DNA of 64,000 bases, taken from contig NZ_AWXZ01000016.1 of the NCBI RefSeq assembly GCF_000496075.1, positions 1-64,000 of the forward strand, in the 5' to 3' direction. Source of the DNA: Lutibaculum baratangense AMV1 (GTDB lineage Bacteria; Pseudomonadota; Alphaproteobacteria; Rhizobiales; Tepidamorphaceae). Made by a program: the position numbers and the translations under genes. Numbering within the stretch: the first letter of the stretch is position 1; each line of letters begins with the position of its first letter. Positions 16,907 through 24,256 of the stretch are shown here, piece by piece. Under the pieces are notes generated by a model that saw only the letters and a list, made by a program, of their open reading frames with translations, did not search any database and was not told the DNA's origin.

Positions 16907-18871
16907 ATGGGGGCGGAGACTGGACGGGGTGTACTCGGACGCGGCTCGGAAGATCTTCCGGCGGAGCTCGCCTTCCTGAGCGGAGACCTTGGTGACACGC
17001 TGCTGCTGGCGGTTGCGCGGCGGGCACGGGCGCGTCGAACCAGTCCCCAGCTCGAGCTGATCGCCTCCGGCCACATCGACGCGAACCGCTATGCCCGCCG
17101 CCTGAGCGACCATCTCAGCGGAACTTTCCAGACTAGACTCCATCCCGACCCGATCGCTCGAAACCTCATGCGGCGGCGGGCACCTCGCGAGGCCGCCGCA
17201 ATCGGCCTCATGCTCCTCCGCTCGGGGCCGGACGGTACAGCTTTCGCCGTGAACGCGGAAAGCGAAAATCTCGCCCGCGTCCTCCATACGCTCGCGACCC
17301 GGCCATTCGTCGGGCGCAGCATCGTCGTCGTCACCGCCCGCACCTATGCAGACGCCATTCTCCGCACGGACGAAGAGCGCATCCTGGCGCAGGCCTGCGA
17401 CGGTCTCGCCCAGAGCCGGCCCGAGCTTTCGGCACGCGGAGGGCTGGCGGGTTGGCAGCGGACGGCGCTCCTGCTGGTGCCGCTGGCGCTGGCCGCCGGA
17501 CTGATCGTCAGCCCGATCGCGACCGCCTCGATCTCACTCGGGCTCGCCGCGCTGTTCTTCTCCTCGCTCGTCCTGTTTCGCCTGACCGCGGGGCTCTCCA
17601 CCTTCGGCCGCGAGGCGCCCGCGCTGCCGGATGCGGCCCTCCCGATATACACCGTGCTCGTGCCCCTCTACCGGGAGGCGCGCGTCGTCGAGCGGCTGAT
17701 CGTCGCCCTGTCCCGCCTCGACTATCCACGCGCGAAGCTCGACATCAAGATCCTCGTCGAGCGCGACGATGCCGAGACGCGCGCCGAGATCGGCCGGCAG
17801 GCCCTGCCGGACCATTTCGAGATCGTCGTGGTGCCGCCGGCCGAGCCGAGGACGAAGCCGAAGGCCCTGAATTTCGGCCTGACCCTGCGGCGCGGGAGCC
17901 TCGTGTGCATCTTCGACGCCGAGGACGCGCCGGATCCCGGCCAGTTGCGGCTCGCAGCCGCGACATTCGCGGCGCATCCGGAGATCACCTGCCTGCAGGC
18001 GCGTCTCACAATGTTCAACTGGCGGGACAACTGGCTCAGCCGGCAGTTCGCGCTCGAATACGCCGTGCTGTTCGAGCTCATTCTGCCCTATCTCGACCGG
18101 CTCGCCCTGCCGCTCCCGCTCGGCGGCACGTCCAACCATTTCCAGGCGGAGATCCTCGAGCGACTCGGGGGCTGGGACGCCTACAACGTCACGGAGGACG
18201 CCGATCTCGGCATCCGGCTCGCCCGTGGCGGCCACCGCTGCGCCACGATCGCCTCGACGACGTGGGAGGAGGCGCCGGTCACGCTCGAGCAGTGGATCCC
18301 GCAGCGCACGCGCTGGCTGAAGGGCTGGATGCAGACCTATGTCGTGCACATGCGCCATCCCGTCCGGCTCCTGCGCGAGCTCGGCCTGAAGCGCTTCCTC
18401 GCGTTCCAGCTCGTGATCGCCGGGCCCGGCCTCTCGGCCGTCGTTCATCCGGCATCGCTGGCGGTGGTCCTGCTCTACACGCTGCGCGGCGATCTCCTGC
18501 TCGGCGGCGAGGACTGGGCGGACGTCGCCTTCCGCTGGATCGCGGGGGGCAATCTCTTCGCGGCGTATATCGCCTCCTTCATCCTGGCGGCGATCGCGCT
18601 GCGCCGCCGGCCGATGGGGGAGATGACGCTCGAGATCGTCACGATGCCGTTCTACTGGCTCCTCGTCTCCGCGGCGGCGCTGCGCGCGCTCGTGCAGTTC
18701 TTCCGCGCCCCGTTCAGGTGGGAGAAGACGGAGCACGGACGCGACCGGAGCGACGGTCGCCTCGCACTTCCAGCCGAGGCTCCGGCGGTCGGTGGGCTAG
18801 GGCACGAGCACGGCGGCACCGGTCAGTTCGCCCCGCCGCAGCCGGTCGAGGGCGAGGTTCGCCTCGGCTAG
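16907..18871 (+). CDS. Membrane glycosyltransferase family 2, BcsA/XagB-like
   Basis: The 654-residue protein resembles processive beta-glycosyltransferases. An N-terminal soluble region (to about residue 175) resembles the GspE/MshE N-terminal module (LIASGHIDANRYARRLSDHL). A transmembrane pair lies at about 184-224, and the GT2 domain at about 247-475. Catalytic motifs are in place: VERDDAET near 285, DAED at 337-340, TED at 429-431 and QRTRW at 466-470. Three or more transmembrane helices close the chain. It likely polymerises an exopolysaccharide, but no partner genes sit nearby. The 3' end overlaps the convergent alcohol dehydrogenase gene by 75 bp, so the last 25 residues share DNA with it. 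Confidence 0.88.
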   Translation: MGAETGRGVLGRGSEDLPAELAFLSGDLGDTLLLAVARRARARRTSPQLELIASGHIDANRYARRLSDHLSGTFQTRLHPDPIARNLMRRRAPREAAAIGLMLLRSGPDGTAFAVNAESENLARVLHTLATRPFVGRSIVVVTARTYADAILRTDEERILAQACDGLAQSRPELSARGGLAGWQRTALLLVPLALAAGLIVSPIATASISLGLAALFFSSLVLFRLTAGLSTFGREAPALPDAALPIYTVLVPLYREARVVERLIVALSRLDYPRAKLDIKILVERDDAETRAEIGRQALPDHFEIVVVPPAEPRTKPKALNFGLTLRRGSLVCIFDAEDAPDPGQLRLAAATFAAHPEITCLQARLTMFNWRDNWLSRQFALEYAVLFELILPYLDRLALPLPLGGTSNHFQAEILERLGGWDAYNVTEDADLGIRLARGGHRCATIASTTWEEAPVTLEQWIPQRTRWLKGWMQTYVVHMRHPVRLLRELGLKRFLAFQLVIAGPGLSAVVHPASLAVVLLYTLRGDLLLGGEDWADVAFRWIAGGNLFAAYIASFILAAIALRRRPMGEMTLEIVTMPFYWLLVSAAALRALVQFFRAPFRWEKTEHGRDRSDGRLALPAEAPAVGGLGHEHGGTGQFAPPQPVEGEVRLG

Positions 18872-19780
18872 CGGGAAGACCTCGGTCGTTACGCGGACCG
18901 GCACCTGGGGCGCCAGCGCGAGGAACGCCTCGGCGTCCGCACGGGTGAGGTTCGCGACGGAGCGCAGGACACGCTCCTCCCAGAGGAGGCGGTATGGGAA
19001 GGCGGGGATGTCGCTCATGTGGATGCCGCCGCAGACGACCGTGCCGCCCTTCCTGACGGCGGCGAGGGCCCGAGGAACGAGCGCACCGACGGGCGCGAAG
19101 ACGAGGGCCGCGTCGAGCGCATCCGGCGGCGGCTCGTCGGATCCCCCGGCCCACTCGGCCCCCAGGTCCCGCGCGAAATCCTGGGCAGCAGTGTCGCCCG
19201 GGCTCGCGAACGCATAGAACCGCCGCCCCTGGTGCCGGACGACCTGCGCCACGAGATGCGCCGCCGCGCCGAAGCCGTAGATGCCGATCCTCTCGCCCTC
19301 GCCCGCCATGCCGAGCGTGCGGTATCCGATGAGACCGGCGCAGAGGAGCGGTGCCGCCTCGACGTCCGAATAGGCGTCCGGCAAGGCGAAGGCGTAGCGC
19401 GCATCGGCCACCGCATGGGTCGCGTATCCGCCGTTCAGCGTGTAGCCGGTGAAGCCCGGCGCGTCGCAGAGATTCTCGCGGCCCGCGCGACAATACGGGC
19501 ATGCACCGCAGGTGTGGCCGAGCCACGGGATGCCGACGCGGTCGCCGGGCCGGAATGCGCCCGCCCGCTCGCCGAGCGCCACGACCCGTCCGACGATCTC
19601 GTGGCCGGGCACGACCGGGTACGGGATGTCGGCCAAGTCGCCGTCGACGACGTGCAGGTCCGTGCGGCACACGCCGCAGGCAAGAACCTCCACAAGGATC
19701 TGATGGGGCTGCGGATCCGGGGTCGGCATCTCCCGTTCGCGTAGAAGCCCGCCCGCACGTTCCAGAACCATCGCCCGCAT
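18797..19780 (-). CDS. Zinc-dependent alcohol dehydrogenase family protein
   Basis: This 327-residue medium-chain dehydrogenase/reductase begins MRAMVLERAGGLLRERE. The catalytic-zinc region CGVCRTDLHVVDGDL and GHEIVGRVV, and the structural-zinc cysteines CGACPYCRAGRENLC, are intact. The cofactor-binding loop is GIYGFGAAAHLVAQV, in place of the usual GxGxxG, as in the AdhP/YogA-like subgroup. Substrates are probably primary alcohols or aldehydes. An upstream ATG would add 25 unlikely residues. It is divergent from the Hsp20 gene and overlaps the glycosyltransferase tail by 75 bp. Confidence 0.9.
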   Translation of the reverse strand: MRAMVLERAGGLLREREMPTPDPQPHQILVEVLACGVCRTDLHVVDGDLADIPYPVVPGHEIVGRVVALGERAGAFRPGDRVGIPWLGHTCGACPYCRAGRENLCDAPGFTGYTLNGGYATHAVADARYAFALPDAYSDVEAAPLLCAGLIGYRTLGMAGEGERIGIYGFGAAAHLVAQVVRHQGRRFYAFASPGDTAAQDFARDLGAEWAGGSDEPPPDALDAALVFAPVGALVPRALAAVRKGGTVVCGGIHMSDIPAFPYRLLWEERVLRSVANLTRADAEAFLALAPQVPVRVTTEVFPLAEANLALDRLRRGELTGAAVLVP

Positions 19781-19974
19781 TCCGGCACTCCAGATGCTGC
19801 TCCTTCGCTGGTGAAGACTAGCCACAAGCGCAACGAACGCCTTGCGATGCCGCAATCGACTGGATCAACCGCAGAGGAATGGGCGCCTGCGATCTTTGCG
19901 GATTCTCAATGTGAGGCTCTCGCGTGCGGTGCATGCTCGCGCCGGTCAATCGGTTCGAAGCCAGGGAGGCAGAC

Positions 19975-20502
19975 ATGACCGAGCCCGCCATCTCCACCCC
20001 CTCTACCGGAACCTCCGAAAAAGCGCCGGCCGAAAGCCGCGCCGCCGATCCCTTCGCCGCGCTGCGGCGTCGCATGGAGCGTCTCGTCGACGACTTCCAG
20101 ACCGGGTTCCCCGCCCTCGGCCGCGACATCTGGGCGAGCGACCTCGCGGCGCCCGTGCGCGAGTGGGTCGGCGGAAACTGGGGCGCGATGGACGTCACCG
20201 AGACGGACCAGGCCTACCGCGTCGCCGTCGAGCTGCCGGGATGCGAGGAGAAGGACATCGATGTCTCCGCCGCGAACGGCATGGTGAGCATCAAGGCCGA
20301 GAAGAAGCAGGAGAAGGCCGACGAGAAGGCGCATGTGACCGAGCGCCACTACGGCTCCTACCAGCGCAGCTTCCGTCTGCCCGAGGGTGTCGACCGGGAG
20401 AAGATCGAGGCGAGCTACAGGAACGGCGTCCTCGAGATCACCCTTCCGAAGACCGAGCAGGCGAAACAGGACGCCCGCAAGATCGAGATCAGGTCGTCCT
20501 GA
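19975..20502 (+). CDS. Hsp20/alpha-crystallin small heat-shock protein
   Basis: This is an ATP-independent holdase chaperone of 175 residues. The alpha-crystallin domain occupies about residues 72-172: MDVTETDQAYRVAVELPG, EEKDIDVSAANGMVSIKAEK, SFRLPEGVDREKIEASYRNG and VLEITLPKTEQ. The N-terminal arm contains FAALRRRMERLVDDF. The start codon follows AGGGAGG. I looked for a CIRCE or ROSE element in the leader and saw none that was convincing. The 3' end overlaps the convergent molybdenum-hydroxylase gene by 14 bp. Confidence 0.93.
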   Translation: MTEPAISTPSTGTSEKAPAESRAADPFAALRRRMERLVDDFQTGFPALGRDIWASDLAAPVREWVGGNWGAMDVTETDQAYRVAVELPGCEEKDIDVSAANGMVSIKAEKKQEKADEKAHVTERHYGSYQRSFRLPEGVDREKIEASYRNGVLEITLPKTEQAKQDARKIEIRSS

Positions 20503-22843
20503 AGGACCCGCGACGGTGCGGCGGGCCGAGACCCTCCGCTCCCTCAGACGTCGCCGCGCGAGCCTCGATCGCCCGCCACACGCGCTCGGGCGTGGCGGGC
20601 ATGTCGAGATGGCGGACGCCGAACTCGGCGAGGGCGTTGCAGACGGCGTTGATGACGGCTGGCAGCGCACCCACCACGCCGGCCTCGCCCACCCCTTTCA
20701 CGCCGAGAGGGTTGTTCGCCGTCGGAACCGGGTGCGACCCGACCGAGAACGAGGGAAAGTCCGCGGCCCTCGGCATGGCGTAGTCCTGGAAGGACGCCGT
20801 CACGAGCTGGCCCGTGCGCGGCTCGTAGACGACGTGCTCCATGAGCGCCTGCCCCGCCCCTTGCGCGATCCCGCCATGGATCTGGCCGTCGACGAGCGTG
20901 TGGTTGAGCACCGTGCCGACATCGTCGACGACGGTGTAGCGGACGATCTCCGTCTCGCCCGTCTCGGGGTCGATCTCCACCTCGCAGACGTGGCAGCCGT
21001 TCGGGAAGGCCGCCCCACTGGCAGAGGAGAAATCCTCCGCCCGAAGGTCGGCGCCGGTCGCCGCCAGCTCCGCGAAACCGACCGCACGATCGGTGCCGGT
21101 GATCTTCGCACGCCCGTCGAGGATCTCGATGTCGTGTGGTCCCGCTTCGAGCATGTCGGCCGCCGTCAGCCGCAGCTTCTCCGCGAAGGCATCCGCCGCA
21201 CGCGACAGGGCGGTGCCGGCCGCAGCGGTCGTGCGCGAACCGAACGTGCCCGTCCCGCGTGACACCTCGGCGGTGTCCCCGCGCACAAAGCGGATCGCGG
21301 CGGGCGCAATGCCCAGACGCTCCGAGAGCAGCCCGCCGAAGGTCGTGGCGTGGCCCTGGCCCGTGTCGCCCGATCCGAGTTCGACGACGAGCGCCCCGTC
21401 GGGGGCGAGGCCGACCGCCGCGAACTCCGGGTTCGGGTTCGCCGCCGGCCCGCCCGCGATCTCTATCGGGTTCGAGAGGCCGATGCCTCGGAGCCTTCCC
21501 CGCTCGGCCGATGCCGCCCGCCGCGCCGCGAAGCCCGCCCAGTCGGCCGCTTGGAGCGCCTCCTCCATGACGGCTGGAAAGTCGCCGCAGTCATAGGTGA
21601 AGACGAGCGGCGTGCGGTAGGGCATCTGCTCCGGCCGCACCAGGTTCCGGCGCCGGATCTCGGCCGCGTCGATGCCCATCTCGAGCGCGGCCAGATCGGC
21701 CATCCGCTCGACCACGTAGGTCGCCTCCGGCCGGCCCGCGCCGCGATAGGGCGCCATGCCCTGCGTGTTCGTGAAGACGCCGTCGACCGTCACCGAGATC
21801 GCGCGGAAGTCGTAGACGCCCGCCACGCCGCCTATGTTGGCGGTCATCGGGTGGGTGCCCATCGTGCCGAGATAGGCGCCGAGATTGGCCTTCGACCGCA
21901 CGTCGAGCGCGGAGAAGCGACCATCGGGATCGAGCGCCAGCGCCGCCTCGACGACCTGCTCGCGCGAGTGGCTGTCTGCCATGAAGGACTCGTTGCGCTG
22001 CTCGCTCCAGCGGACCGGGCGCCCCGTCAGCCGGGCCGCCAGCAGCACGAGCGCATATTCGGGGTACGGGCCGTTCTTCATGCCGAAGGAGCCGCCGGTA
22101 TCCTCCGCCACCACGCGCAGCCGATCCGGTGCGACCCCCAGCACAGGTGCGAGCCCCTCGCCCAGGCGATGCGGCGACTGGGTGCCGAGCCGCAGCGTGT
22201 AGCGCTCGCCATCCGGATCGTAGAGGCCGATGGCGCTGCGAGGCTCGATCGGCGCCGCCGTCACGCGCGTCACGACCAAGCGCTGCCGAACCACGTGGGC
22301 AGCTTCGGCGAAGAGCCGCTCGACCTCCGCCCGGTCCCCCTTCTCCAGGCGGAAGGCCACGTTCCCCGGACAATCCGGCCACACCGGCGGCGCCGCCTCC
22401 TCGGTCGCGGCCTCGGGATCGACCAGCGCGTCCTCCTCCTCGACGTCGAGAAGAACGAGCTCGGCCGCGGCCTCGGCCTGCGTAAGGGTTTCCGCGACGA
22501 CCGCGGCGACCGGGTCGCCGACATAGCGCACACGATCGCGCGTGAGGACGGGATACGGCGGCACGTACATCTCGCCGCCGCCGGGGGCCGGATAGCGGAT
22601 GCGCGGCGCGAAATGGCCGAACGCCTCGGGCAGGTCGTCCGGCGTGAGCACCGCCAGCACGCCGCGCGCCTGCCGGGCCTCCGCGACGTCGAGGCCGACG
22701 ATCCTCCCGCATGCCCAGGCCGACCGCACCACCACGAGAGCGAGTTCGTCGTCGAGCCGCCGATCGCCGGTGTAGCGCCCCATGCCGCGCAAGAGCGGCT
22801 CGTCCTCGAGACGTGTCTCCGGGCGTGCGGCGGGGAGCGACAT
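20489..22843 (-). CDS. Molybdenum hydroxylase large subunit (xanthine dehydrogenase/CoxL family), orphan copy
   Basis: The 784-residue protein has an N-terminal aldehyde oxidase/xanthine dehydrogenase a/b hammerhead domain (about 15-125) and Mo-pterin-binding domains. It carries the motif PYRGAGRPEATYVVERM, the GAGR form of non-CO CoxL-like enzymes, and the conserved active-site Glu in GVKGVGEAGVVGAL. The family hydroxylates aldehydes, purines or N-heterocycles using Mo-MCD cofactor. The start MSLPAARPETR was chosen because AGGAG lies 9 nt upstream; the ATG three codons earlier sits directly on that site. No FeS or FAD subunit adjoins it. It may use the subunits encoded at 36.3-37.6 kb. Confidence 0.88.
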   Translation of the reverse strand: MSLPAARPETRLEDEPLLRGMGRYTGDRRLDDELALVVVRSAWACGRIVGLDVAEARQARGVLAVLTPDDLPEAFGHFAPRIRYPAPGGGEMYVPPYPVLTRDRVRYVGDPVAAVVAETLTQAEAAAELVLLDVEEEDALVDPEAATEEAAPPVWPDCPGNVAFRLEKGDRAEVERLFAEAAHVVRQRLVVTRVTAAPIEPRSAIGLYDPDGERYTLRLGTQSPHRLGEGLAPVLGVAPDRLRVVAEDTGGSFGMKNGPYPEYALVLLAARLTGRPVRWSEQRNESFMADSHSREQVVEAALALDPDGRFSALDVRSKANLGAYLGTMGTHPMTANIGGVAGVYDFRAISVTVDGVFTNTQGMAPYRGAGRPEATYVVERMADLAALEMGIDAAEIRRRNLVRPEQMPYRTPLVFTYDCGDFPAVMEEALQAADWAGFAARRAASAERGRLRGIGLSNPIEIAGGPAANPNPEFAAVGLAPDGALVVELGSGDTGQGHATTFGGLLSERLGIAPAAIRFVRGDTAEVSRGTGTFGSRTTAAAGTALSRAADAFAEKLRLTAADMLEAGPHDIEILDGRAKITGTDRAVGFAELAATGADLRAEDFSSASGAAFPNGCHVCEVEIDPETGETEIVRYTVVDDVGTVLNHTLVDGQIHGGIAQGAGQALMEHVVYEPRTGQLVTASFQDYAMPRAADFPSFSVGSHPVPTANNPLGVKGVGEAGVVGALPAVINAVCNALAEFGVRHLDMPATPERVWRAIEARAATSEGAEGLGPPHRRGSFRTT

Positions 22844-22937
22844 GCAATTCATCTCCTGAAGCTGCGGCGGGCCGACGATCCGTCTACCGCGGGCGCCCGG
22901 CTGGCAAACTCTGTGGGGAAGGAGGAGAACAAACGAA

Positions 22938-22964
22938 GGATGCACCGGCAGGGCCGGTGCATCC
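22938..22964 (-). terminator. Hairpin between the TctC-like and molybdenum-subunit genes
   Basis: A perfect 12-bp stem with an AGG loop is followed on the minus strand by TTCGTTTGTTC. It lies 32 nt past the stop of the solute-binding-protein gene and about 95 nt before the molybdenum subunit gene, so it could terminate or attenuate read-through between them. Confidence 0.7.
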
Positions 22965-22995
22965 ACATTCTAGATGAAACGCCCGACAGCCGCGA

Positions 22996-24075
22996 TCAGT
23001 CGCCGCTGCCCTCGCCGGGATTCTGCGTCTCCTCGGCGTCGGAGGCGTCCATGGCGCTGCGCGTCGCCTCGATCAGCTCCGGCGAGGCAGACACGATCTC
23101 CTCGTTGATCGTCTCGACCTCCTCGCCGGTGGCAGGGATGATGATGGCGCCGCGCCGCTCGGCGTCTTCCAGGAAGGCCGGATCCGTCACCATCTCCTGG
23201 AACGCTTCGCGCAGTGCCGCGATGACGTTCTCCGGCGTGCCGGGAACGGCCATCATCGGGCGGCCGATCGGCGCGGCCGACGAGGCGAAGCGAAGGATCC
23301 TCTGCGCCTCCTCGTCGTCCGTCAGCTCCTGAAGCAGGGGAACCTCGGGGATGTCGGGATCGCGCTCGAGGCCCGCCTGCATGATGATGCGCAGGTCGCC
23401 GGAATCCATATCCGCCTGATCATTGGCCGCGAAGGAGGCCCAGTTCTGCGAGAACATGTCGACTTCGCCGCGGATCGTGGCGAGCTTGGAGGCGGCGGAG
23501 CCCTTGTAGCCGCAGATCAGGCGCAGATCGTAGCCCAGCAGGTTCTTCAGAAGAGCCGGCATCTGGGCGCTGCGCGCGGCCTTGCCGGTGCACGCCACGA
23601 CGACCTGAGTGTCCTTCATCTCCTCGGCGGAGTCGATGGGGGCGGTCGGGCCGATCGCGAAGGCCGAGTTGGCCGGGGCGAAACGGCCGATATAGCGGAA
23701 CTTCGCCGCGTCCCAGTCCGCCTGCTCCGGCGTGAGAAGCTGGATGTGGGCGAGCGTGTCGGGAAGGATCGCGACGGTGAGACCGTCCGGCTCCGTGTTG
23801 TTGTGGAAGTACGCGGCCGCCCGCCGCCCTCCACCACCCGGCATGTGCTGCACGATCACGTTCGGCTCGCCCGGCAGGAACTGGCCGAAATGCGCCGCGG
23901 CGAGCTGGGCGTACAGGTCGTATGAACCGCCCGGCGGATGGCCGATCAGAATGGTCAGCGTGTTGCCGGAATAGAGGTCTTCGACGCTCTGATCCTGCGC
24001 CACGCCCGGCGACGCGGCTGTCAGCGCCGCCGCCGTCATCGCGGCGCCGGCGAGAATGGACTTCCAGGCCCTCAT
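22996..24075 (-). CDS. Tripartite tricarboxylate transporter substrate-binding protein (TctC/Bug family)
   Basis: The 359-residue precursor has a signal peptide (MRAWKSILAGAAMTAAALTAASPGVAQ). The TctC/Bug fold follows, with the ligand-loop motif LIGHPPGGSYDLYAQLAAAH and the second-lobe segment ICGYKGSAASKLATIRGEVD. The C-terminal tail is unusually acidic and Glu-rich. Bug proteins deliver carboxylates to TctAB membrane components; here those are the fusion protein encoded divergently about 180 nt away. The intergenic region holds a promoter and motif shared with two other sites in the island. The likely ligand is an organic acid that the island degrades. Confidence 0.9.
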   Translation of the reverse strand: MRAWKSILAGAAMTAAALTAASPGVAQDQSVEDLYSGNTLTILIGHPPGGSYDLYAQLAAAHFGQFLPGEPNVIVQHMPGGGGRRAAAYFHNNTEPDGLTVAILPDTLAHIQLLTPEQADWDAAKFRYIGRFAPANSAFAIGPTAPIDSAEEMKDTQVVVACTGKAARSAQMPALLKNLLGYDLRLICGYKGSAASKLATIRGEVDMFSQNWASFAANDQADMDSGDLRIIMQAGLERDPDIPEVPLLQELTDDEEAQRILRFASSAAPIGRPMMAVPGTPENVIAALREAFQEMVTDPAFLEDAERRGAIIIPATGEEVETINEEIVSASPELIEATRSAMDASDAEETQNPGEGSGD

Positions 24076-24155
24076 GTCATTCTTCCCCTTGTGGTGCTTC
24101 GCGGCTCTGTTGCGGCCGCTGTCTCCCACGCGCGCCGGCGACCTCGCGGCCCACG

Positions 24156-24184
24156 TTGTCAAACATACTGTCATACATTAATAC
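24156..24184 (+). promoter_or_regulatory. Promoter with embedded GntR-type operator, upstream of tctAB fusion
   Basis: On the plus strand TTGTCA (24156-24161), 17 nt, then TAATAC (24179-24184) form a good sigma-70 promoter. The spacer holds CATACTGTCATAC (24164-24176), the reverse complement of GTATGACAGTATG. The element is nearly identical to the one at 32790 and similar to that at 28985. Its position between the -35 and -10 boxes suits repression. The likely binder is the FCD-type GntR regulator encoded in the same island; this is inference. Confidence 0.72.
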
Positions 24185-24256
24185 ATTATTCAAACGACGA
24201 CGACGCAGCGACAACAAGCACGCGCCGCACCGACGGCTCGCTCCAGGGGAAACGGA

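Noticed and set aside
13887-16979. 1030-codon plus-strand open frame opposite lysS and a solute-binding protein
   Set aside because: It overlaps well-supported genes on the other strand, and its composition is that of high-GC shadow frames.
19781-19974. Heat-shock element (CIRCE, ROSE or sigma-32 promoter) before Hsp20
   Set aside because: No repeat or hairpin of the right form was visible. A CTTG near 19835 lacks a matching -10 box.
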